Below, piece after piece: positions 5,684 through 10,145 of a stretch of DNA of 10,145 bases; the stretch's first letter is position 1, and each line of letters opens with the position of its first letter. The notes beneath the pieces are model-generated. The model ran no database searches and had not been told where the DNA came from. It worked only from the letters and a program-made list of their open reading frames with translations. Position numbers and translations under genes: made by a program. Origin of the DNA: Actinomycetes bacterium (GTDB lineage: Bacteria; Actinomycetota; Acidimicrobiia; Acidimicrobiales; UBA8190); assembly GCA_021779775.1 (NCBI GenBank), contig JAJYAB010000043.1, forward strand, positions 1 through 10,145, given 5' to 3'.

Positions 5684-6793
5684 TCAGTCGTACAGAAGCA
5701 CGCCGCGGATGTTCTTGTTGTCGCGGAGGTCTTCGTAACCCTGGTTGACGTCGTCCAGGGGGTATGTCCGGGTGACCATCTCGTCAAGCTGGAGCTTGCC
5801 GGCCCGGTACAGATCCAGCAGCCTCGGAATGTCCTCACGGGGGTTTGCCGCACCGAACAACGAGCCAACCAGTTCTTTCTGGGAGAGGGTGAGATCAGCG
5901 AGATTCATCGTGACATCCATCTCGAGCACCGGCGTCACGCCGGTGACGACTGCCCTTCCTCCCTTCGCCACCAACGCCATCAGCGGAGCGATCATGTCGC
6001 CGTGGACGACGCCCGCAGTGAGGATCACCTTCTCGGCCATCCGTCCCCACGTGATGTCCCCCACCAGGCCCATTGCCTCCTGGATGGAAGCGGCGGCATG
6101 CGTGGCGCCGAAGCGCATGGCGGACTCTCGCTTGAACTCCGATGGATCGACGGCGACCACGAACCGGGCACCGGCCAGGACGGCCCCCTGGACAGCAGCA
6201 GTGCCGACACCCCCGACACCGACCACGACAACAGCGTCCCCAGGGGCGACCTTGGCCGAGTACACCGATGCCCCCCAGCCGGTTGTCACCCCACAACCGA
6301 TCAGGCATGCCTTGTCCAGTGGGACATCGTCCTCCACCTTCACCACCGACGCCTCATGGCACACCGTGTGATGGGCGAACGTCCCGACCATGCACATCAG
6401 GCCGAGGTCCTGACCGCGGGCGTGATGACGGGCGGTGCCGTCCACCTGCCGGCCGGTCATCAGGCTTGCCCCCAGATCGCACAGGTTCTGGTGCCCGCTC
6501 GAGCACGGTCGGCAATGTCCGCACGCCGGGAGGAACGACAGAACCACGTGGTCCCCCGGCACGACGGACGTCACCGCAGGGCCGACCGCCTCGATGACGC
6601 CGGCCCCTTCGTGGCCGCCCACCAGCGGCAAAGCGACGGGTAGGTCGCCGGTGACGAGGTGCTCGTCCGAGTGGCACATGCCCGATGCCGTCAGGCGCAC
6701 CAGAACCTCCTGCCCCTTCGGAGGGTCGAGCTCGATCTCCTCGACGCTCCAGTTCTCCTTCGGGGCCCACAGAATCGCTGCTTTGGTCTTCAT
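5684..6793 (-). CDS. NDMA-dependent (mycofactocin-type) zinc alcohol dehydrogenase
   Basis: This 369-aa medium-chain zinc alcohol dehydrogenase oxidises a primary alcohol to the aldehyde. Catalytic zinc ligands are Cys40 (GMCHSDEH), His61 (GGHEGAG) and Cys167 (GCGVTTGWG). The structural zinc loop is CGHCRPCSSGHQNLC (Cys91, 94, 97, 105). The Rossmann turn GVGGVG is at 192-197, with Asp216 for the NAD ribose. The start MKTKAAILW and the whole layout match my memory of the NDMA-dependent Rxyl_3153 family (TIGR03989). Members hold NAD tightly, need an artificial acceptor in vitro and are linked to the redox peptide mycofactocin, so this host probably has an mft cluster elsewhere. AGGAGA precedes the ATG closely. 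It lies between the FadE and ALDH genes. The subfamily is recalled, not searched. Confidence 0.93.
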   Translation of the reverse strand: MKTKAAILWAPKENWSVEEIELDPPKGQEVLVRLTASGMCHSDEHLVTGDLPVALPLVGGHEGAGVIEAVGPAVTSVVPGDHVVLSFLPACGHCRPCSSGHQNLCDLGASLMTGRQVDGTARHHARGQDLGLMCMVGTFAHHTVCHEASVVKVEDDVPLDKACLIGCGVTTGWGASVYSAKVAPGDAVVVVGVGGVGTAAVQGAVLAGARFVVAVDPSEFKRESAMRFGATHAAASIQEAMGLVGDITWGRMAEKVILTAGVVHGDMIAPLMALVAKGGRAVVTGVTPVLEMDVTMNLADLTLSQKELVGSLFGAANPREDIPRLLDLYRAGKLQLDEMVTRTYPLDDVNQGYEDLRDNKNIRGVLLYD

Positions 6794-6819
6794 GGTCTCC
6801 TGCCTCGTCTCGCTCTCCG

Positions 6820-6880
6820 TCAGATGGCGCTGGGCGCGCCCTCAGATGCCGTGTTCTCAGATGCCGTGTTCTCAGATGCC
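6820..6880. repeat. 15-bp tandem repeat copying the FadE stop region
   Basis: CTCAGATGCCGTGTT occurs exactly at 6841-6855 and 6856-6870, and a third partial copy CTCAGATGCC (6871-6880) is the end of the acyl-CoA dehydrogenase gene itself. On the minus strand each unit carries GGC ATC TGA, so the stop codon is present three times in the same frame (6874-6872, 6859-6857, 6844-6842). A further copy, TCAGATGGCGCTGGGCG (6820-6836), matches the gene end at 6872-6893 apart from a 5-bp deletion. The array therefore arose by repeated copying of the gene's 3' end. Confidence 0.9.
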
Positions 6881-7987
6881 GATGCGCTGGGCGAGGAGCT
6901 CGCGGTGGTACACCGGGTCGCCGAGCAGCAGCTCCGAGCTCTTCGCCCGCTTGAAGTACAAGTGGGCGTCGTGCTCCCACGTGAACCCGATACCACCATG
7001 GATCTGGATGTTCTCGGCCGCCGCGTGGAAGTACGCCTCCGAGCAGTACGACTTCGCCAGGCTGGCCACCACCGGCAGCTCGTCGGAGTCCTCAGCGGCA
7101 GCCCAACCGGCATAGTACGCAGCGGACTTCGCCGACTCGACCTCCAACAGCATGTCGGCACACTTGTGCTTGATCGCCTGGAACGACCCGATCGGCCGCC
7201 CGAACTGGATACGGTTCTTCGCGTACTCCACCGACATGTCGAGGCATCGCTGCGCGCCACCCACCTGCTCGGCAGCCAACGCCACCGCAGCCAGATCGAG
7301 CATCTTCGACAGCATCGGCCCACCACCACCATCCTCGCCGATCAGCCGGCCCGGCGTCGACGACAGATCCAGACGCGCCTGCTTCCGGGTCTGGTCCATC
7401 GTGGCCAGCGGCGTACGCGTCAAACCCGCAGCACCACCATCCACAGCGAACACGCTGACCCCCGCCGCCGTACGCGCCGCCACCAGCACCAGATCGGCGT
7501 TCTGCCCATCGAGCACGAACATCTTGTGACCAGTCAACGACCACTGGCCCCCCGACTCGGTAGCCGCCAACGTCACCCCGCCGAGATCCCACCGGCCGCT
7601 GTCCTCGGTGAGCGCGACAGTGGCGATCGTGTCCCCACTCGCGATCCCCGGCAGCAGATCCTTCTTCGCCGCCTCGTCACCCGACGCCAACAGCGCCGTC
7701 GTCGCCAACGCCACCGTCGGGAACAACGGGCCGCCGAACAGCACCGCACCCGTCTCCTCGAGCACCACCACCAGCTCCACAAACGAGAAACCCGCACCCC
7801 CATACGCCTCAGGAACGATCAACGACTGCAAACCGAGCTGGTTGGCCATCTGGCCCCACACCCCACGATCGAACCCCTCGTCCGTCTCCATTAGACGGCG
7901 AACCTCCGCCACCGGCGACCGATCCGACAGGAACCGCCGCACCGACCGCCGCAGCTCCTCCTGCTCCTCACTGAAGGCAAAATTCAT
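6872..7987 (-). CDS. Acyl-CoA dehydrogenase subunit (FadE), probable catalytic-base-less partner
   Basis: This 371-aa flavoprotein fold protein has an N-terminal helical domain (MNFAFSEEQEELRRSVRRF), a middle beta domain (about 120-220, with VALTEDSGRW) and a C-terminal helical domain with RIQFGRPIGSFQAIKHK (259-275) and HGGIGFTWEHDAHLYFKRA (330-348). It would introduce an alpha,beta double bond in an acyl-CoA, passing electrons to ETF. By my alignment the isovaleryl-type Glu position is Ala (LDLAA, 230-234), and the MCAD-type Glu position is Leu355 in LLLGD. Both known base positions are thus empty, as in one subunit of the FadE alpha2beta2 pairs of steroid catabolism. I start it at the ATG at 7987, which has GAGGAG 9 nt upstream; an ATG at 8074 adds 29 residues unlike the family. 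Its 3' end is tandemly duplicated. Confidence 0.9.
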   Translation of the reverse strand: MNFAFSEEQEELRRSVRRFLSDRSPVAEVRRLMETDEGFDRGVWGQMANQLGLQSLIVPEAYGGAGFSFVELVVVLEETGAVLFGGPLFPTVALATTALLASGDEAAKKDLLPGIASGDTIATVALTEDSGRWDLGGVTLAATESGGQWSLTGHKMFVLDGQNADLVLVAARTAAGVSVFAVDGGAAGLTRTPLATMDQTRKQARLDLSSTPGRLIGEDGGGGPMLSKMLDLAAVALAAEQVGGAQRCLDMSVEYAKNRIQFGRPIGSFQAIKHKCADMLLEVESAKSAAYYAGWAAAEDSDELPVVASLAKSYCSEAYFHAAAENIQIHGGIGFTWEHDAHLYFKRAKSSELLLGDPVYHRELLAQRIGI

Positions 7988-8108
7988 TGTCCACCGCTCC
8001 TCTGTCGCCGTTCTGTGTTGTTCGTCACTCCGCGGCTCCCGCACGCACGACGGCGTACGGCGACCCACCTCCACTGAGCAGCATTACACATCATCCGTCG
8101 ATTGTCTT

Positions 8109-8124
8109 ATCCCGGGGCCGGGAT
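8109..8124 (-). terminator. Dyad between FadD and FadE genes
   Basis: ATCCCGG (8109-8115), two G, then CCGGGAT (8118-8124) form a perfect 7-bp-arm dyad 18 bp past the FadD19-like stop on the minus strand. It lacks a T-tract. It may be a weak terminator or an operator for the FadE-led part of the cluster. On the minus strand TGTAAT (8088-8083) lies further downstream and could be a -10 box for the FadE transcript, but no matching -35 was found. The 155-bp gap holds no other gene. Confidence 0.3.
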
Positions 8125-8142
8125 CGACGTCTTGTCCGCCGC

Positions 8143-9795
8143 TCAGGCTTCGGCGCCGGGCGCCGCGATACCCTCGGCAGCCAGGTCACGTAGCCGCGTG
8201 TAGTCGACCTTGCCATTGGGAGCTCGGCCGATAGTGGCGACGGCAACCACATGTCGTGGCACCTTGTAGTGGGCGAGCCTGGGCCGCACGTGCTCGATCA
8301 GGTCAGCTTCGTCGAGGACCGCACCGCTGCGTGCTTCGACGACCGCAACCACCATCTCCCCGAACCGCTCGTGCGGCACACCGACGACAACGGCGTCAGC
8401 GACCGCCGGGTGTGTCTTCATCACCTCTTCGACCTCTTCAGGGAACACCTTTTCGCCACCGGTGTTGATGCAGACCGAACCACGGCCGAGCACGGTGATC
8501 TTGCCATCGGCAGTCACGGTGGCGTAGTCGCCGGGACACGAGTACCGCCGGCCGTCGACCGTGATGAACGTGCGCCGCGACTTCTCCTCGTCCTTGTAGT
8601 AGCCGATCGGCTGCCGGCCACCGACTGCGAGCCGACCGACCACATCTGATCCGGGCTCGACTGGCCGGCCGTCGTCGTCGACCACGATGGTCTCCGAGCC
8701 GAGCTGGAAGGTGGCGGTCTCAGCTGCTTGTCCTCCACCGGAGATGGACTGACCCATTCCCAGGGCTTCCGAGGAACTGAAGGCGTCGACCAGGAGCATG
8801 GCCGGATGGTGGCGCAGCAGGCCCTGCTTGGTGGCCTCGCTCCACATCACCCCCGAAGAGATGATGGCGACCAGGCTCGACAGGTCCCAACGCCCCGGAT
8901 GCTCGTCGAGCATCTGGAGCAGAGGCTTGGCGAACGCGTCGCCGACGATGGCAATGGTGTTCACCCGTTCGCGCTCGACCGTGTCGAGCAGCTCGGCAGG
9001 GTCGAAGCTGCGCGATGCCAGCAACACGACCGAGCCGCCTGCAGACAAGACCCCGAACGACGAGAATGCGCCTGTCCCGTGCATGAGCGGGCACGCGGGG
9101 AGACCCTTCGGCCCCGGCTGGGTGAACCGGCCTTCGAGCAGGCCCGGCTCTCTCGTCTCCGGCAGCACCAGCCCCATGCCCGATCCGAACGTGACAAGCA
9201 GATCGTCCTGCCGCCACATGACGCCCTTCGGCATACCGGTGGTGCCGCCCGTGTAGAGCAGGTACAGGTCGTCGCCCGACCGGCCCCATGGCGCGACGAC
9301 CCGGTCCGTCGTGGCATCCGCCGCCTTCTCGTACGGGACAGCCCAGTCCGGGCACGGTCCGCTGTCGTCGTCGACCCAGAGCCAGGTACGCACCGAAGGT
9401 ACGCGCTCGCGCACTGCCGCACAGGTCGACGCGAACGTTCCATGGAAGACCACAGCCACCACGTCGGCGTTGTCCCACAGGTACTCGAGCTCGCCGGCGG
9501 TGTAGCGGTAGTTCGTGTTGACGGGGACCAGGCCCGCCTTGAAGCAGGCGAAGAGCGTCTCGAGGTACTCGGGAGAGTTGTGGAGATACTGCGCCACCTT
9601 CTCCTGCTGGCACGCACGACCTTCGTCGAGAAGATAGCGGGAGACCCCGTCCGCCCGTTGGTCGAACTCGGACCACGTTCGGGTCAGGTCCCCTTGGACA
9701 ACACAGGTCGCGTCAGGGAGCTGGTCGGCGATCGCCTCCCAGATGTCGGCGAAGGACCACCCGGTACGCGATGATGACTGCGGCATCTGGCTCAT
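8143..9795 (-). CDS. Acyl-CoA ligase, FadD19/FadD17-like (steroid side-chain type)
   Basis: This 550-aa ANL-family ligase resembles mycobacterial FadD19 in length and motifs. The phosphate loop is LLYTGGTTGMPKGVMWRQDD (179-198), where the TGGTTG and VMWR wording is typical of the FadD19/FadD17 group. PLMHGTGA (236-243), DAFSSSEALGMG (337-348), CPGDYATV (420-427) with the ATP-ribose Asp423, LGRGSVCINTGGEKVFPEEV (436-455) and APNGKVDY (525-532) with Lys529 follow. FadD19 makes the CoA thioester of the C26 steroid acid; a similar branched or ring-bearing side-chain acid is the best guess here, but the substrate cannot be read from sequence. It is first in the minus-strand cluster and is preceded by the repeat-rich promoter region. 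The ATG at 9795 is the longest start; the ATG at 9786 is possible. Confidence 0.92.
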   Translation of the reverse strand: MSQMPQSSSRTGWSFADIWEAIADQLPDATCVVQGDLTRTWSEFDQRADGVSRYLLDEGRACQQEKVAQYLHNSPEYLETLFACFKAGLVPVNTNYRYTAGELEYLWDNADVVAVVFHGTFASTCAAVRERVPSVRTWLWVDDDSGPCPDWAVPYEKAADATTDRVVAPWGRSGDDLYLLYTGGTTGMPKGVMWRQDDLLVTFGSGMGLVLPETREPGLLEGRFTQPGPKGLPACPLMHGTGAFSSFGVLSAGGSVVLLASRSFDPAELLDTVERERVNTIAIVGDAFAKPLLQMLDEHPGRWDLSSLVAIISSGVMWSEATKQGLLRHHPAMLLVDAFSSSEALGMGQSISGGGQAAETATFQLGSETIVVDDDGRPVEPGSDVVGRLAVGGRQPIGYYKDEEKSRRTFITVDGRRYSCPGDYATVTADGKITVLGRGSVCINTGGEKVFPEEVEEVMKTHPAVADAVVVGVPHERFGEMVVAVVEARSGAVLDEADLIEHVRPRLAHYKVPRHVVAVATIGRAPNGKVDYTRLRDLAAEGIAAPGAEA

Positions 9796-9801
9796 GGAGT
9801 C

Positions 9802-9830
9802 ATCCTGCCCGCTGACCGGCTTCCGGTCAA
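9802..9830 (-). promoter_or_regulatory. Candidate promoter of the FadD-led cluster with overlapping operator dyad
   Basis: On the minus strand TTGACC (9830-9825) and CAGGAT (9807-9802) are separated by 17 nt. The -10-like box ends 6 nt before the ATG at 9795, so transcription could start at or next to the A of the start codon, giving a leaderless mRNA, common in actinobacteria. Alternatively AGGA within the same box could act as a ribosome site, 7 nt from the ATG, with a promoter further upstream. A 17-bp dyad, TGACCGG-CTT-CCGGTCA (9813-9829), overlaps the -35 box and part of the spacer and is a good repressor-site candidate. Confidence 0.4.
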
Positions 9831-9832
9831 GA

Positions 9833-9878
9833 CAGACCGGAAGTAGTGTCTCATGCAGACCGGAAGCAGTGTCTCACG
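9833..9878. repeat. Two 23-bp direct repeats upstream of the FadD gene
   Basis: Positions 9833-9855 and 9856-9878 are adjacent copies identical at 21 of 23 positions (differences T/C at the eleventh and twenty-second bases). Each contains GACCGGAAG (9835-9843, 9858-9866), whose inverse CTTCCGGTC also forms the right arm side of the dyad at 9820-9828. The spacing of 23 bp is close to two helical turns. They could be activator or repressor sites or, less likely, remnants of an insertion-sequence end. Confidence 0.75.
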
Positions 9879-9912
9879 ACTATGGGCCAGACACATCGGG
9901 ACAACAACGCAA

Positions 9913-9961
9913 CGGTGGCCGTGACCAGACACGCCTGAACGCTGTCTGGTCACGGCCACCG
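9913..9961 (-). terminator. Strong 19-bp-stem hairpin (probable terminator)
   Basis: An exact inverted repeat pairs 9913-9931 (starting CGGTGGCCGTGACCAGACA) with 9943-9961, around an 11-nt loop. Read on the minus strand it lies 75 nt after the stop of the partial gene at the right edge, and the stem is followed by TTGCGTTGTTGT, relatively T-rich for this genome. On the plus strand no T-run follows. It most likely ends transcription coming from the right and insulates the FadD promoter. Confidence 0.6.
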
Positions 9962-10036
9962 GTATCGGCACTGGAAATGCAAACCGCTCGGGCTATGGTG
10001 CCAGTCGCCCGCCCGTCGAGATGGGTGCGGCGTCGG

Positions 10037-10145
10037 TCATTTTCCGGTGGCCTTGGCGGGTTGTGCTTCTCGCAGCTCGCGTAGGGACTTCCCGAGGACA
10101 GCCCGGCCGGGCTTGACGATCTTCGAACGGCCACCGAGCGTGGCT
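10037..10145 (-). CDS. 3' end of an unrecognised gene (partial)
   Basis: An open frame enters from the right edge of the window and ends at the TGA at 10039-10037 after 35 codons. The tail is basic and contains GGRSKIVKPGRAVLGKSLRE and ends KATGK. It has no domain I recognise; a C-terminus of a transposase or other DNA-binding protein is possible given its charge, but this is a guess. Support for coding is the strong hairpin 75 nt downstream, the GC-rich third positions and the clean stop. The sequence to the right of the window would settle it. Confidence 0.45.
   Translation of the reverse strand, partial: ATLGGRSKIVKPGRAVLGKSLRELREAQPAKATGK

Noticed and set aside
3584..6643. A 1019-codon open frame on the plus strand opposite the thiolase, ALDH and ADH genes
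   Set aside because: Its translation is Arg/His/Gly/Asp-rich with no domain, and it lies antisense to three genes with complete catalytic motifs. Long antisense frames of this kind are common in GC-rich DNA.
5634..6880. CRISPR-like array made of the short repeats
   Set aside because: The 15-bp units are directly adjacent without spacers, the two arrays have different sequences, and no cas gene is present.
6659..7894. A 411-codon plus-strand frame opposite the FadE gene
   Set aside because: It is low-complexity Arg/Gln/His-rich antisense shadow of a clear acyl-CoA dehydrogenase.
7988..8074. The longer ATG start for the FadE gene
   Set aside because: The family starts at MNFAFSEEQ, which has its own GAGGAG site; the extension is Arg-rich and unsupported.
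8728..9774. A 348-codon plus-strand frame opposite the FadD19-like ligase
   Set aside because: It has no recognisable motif and overlaps a full-length ANL ligase on the other strand.
9913..9961. tRNA or integron attC-type site in the hairpin
   Set aside because: It is a simple perfect stem-loop without cloverleaf arms, and the conserved attC core ends are not evident.

Overview
The window is high-GC DNA with actinobacterial (Actinomycetota) character. This rests on GC-rich third codon positions, AGGAG-type ribosome sites, a mycofactocin-type alcohol dehydrogenase and several FadD/FadE/Ltp-type catabolic proteins typical of mycobacteria, rhodococci and Acidimicrobiia. The genus cannot be fixed from the sequence.

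Layout. Positions 1-617 hold no intact gene: there is a heavily decayed ISAzo13-family transposase relic (1-386), a short imperfect repeat (392-430), about 140 bp with nothing recognisable, and a long GC-rich perfect palindrome (571-613) that ends 4 bp before the start codon of a plus-strand acyl-CoA ligase (618-2168). This ligase runs convergently into a minus-strand gene cluster, with only 7 bp between stop codons. In transcription order (right to left) the cluster is: FadD19-like acyl-CoA ligase (9795-8143), acyl-CoA dehydrogenase (7987-6872), NDMA-dependent zinc alcohol dehydrogenase (6793-5684), aldehyde dehydrogenase (5623-4166), Cys-less thiolase-fold protein (4169-2955), DUF35 OB-fold/zinc-ribbon protein (2955-2557) and a small P450-type ferredoxin (2412-2176). 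The last four enzymes up to DUF35 are tightly packed with stop/start overlaps; the ferredoxin is set apart by 144 bp holding a small hairpin and a promoter-like dyad. The right end has a repeat-rich promoter region for the FadD gene, a 19-bp-stem hairpin and the last 35 codons of an unrecognised minus-strand gene.

How the genes may work together (inference). The set fits stepwise oxidation of a terminal hydroxyl on a side chain: alcohol to aldehyde (ADH), aldehyde to acid (ALDH), acid to CoA thioester (FadD), alpha,beta-desaturation (FadE), then, after a hydration step whose enzyme is not in the window, retro-aldol cleavage by a Ltp2-like/DUF35 pair as known from steroid side-chain catabolism. 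The ferredoxin would serve a cytochrome P450 encoded elsewhere. Two points stand out in the proteins: the acyl-CoA dehydrogenase appears to lack both known positions for the catalytic glutamate, so it probably needs a partner subunit from elsewhere, and the thiolase-fold protein lacks the nucleophilic cysteine.

At the DNA level, short tandem duplications recur in the non-coding gaps. Two of them copy the stop-codon region of the preceding gene, and one gives three TGA stops in a row in the same frame.
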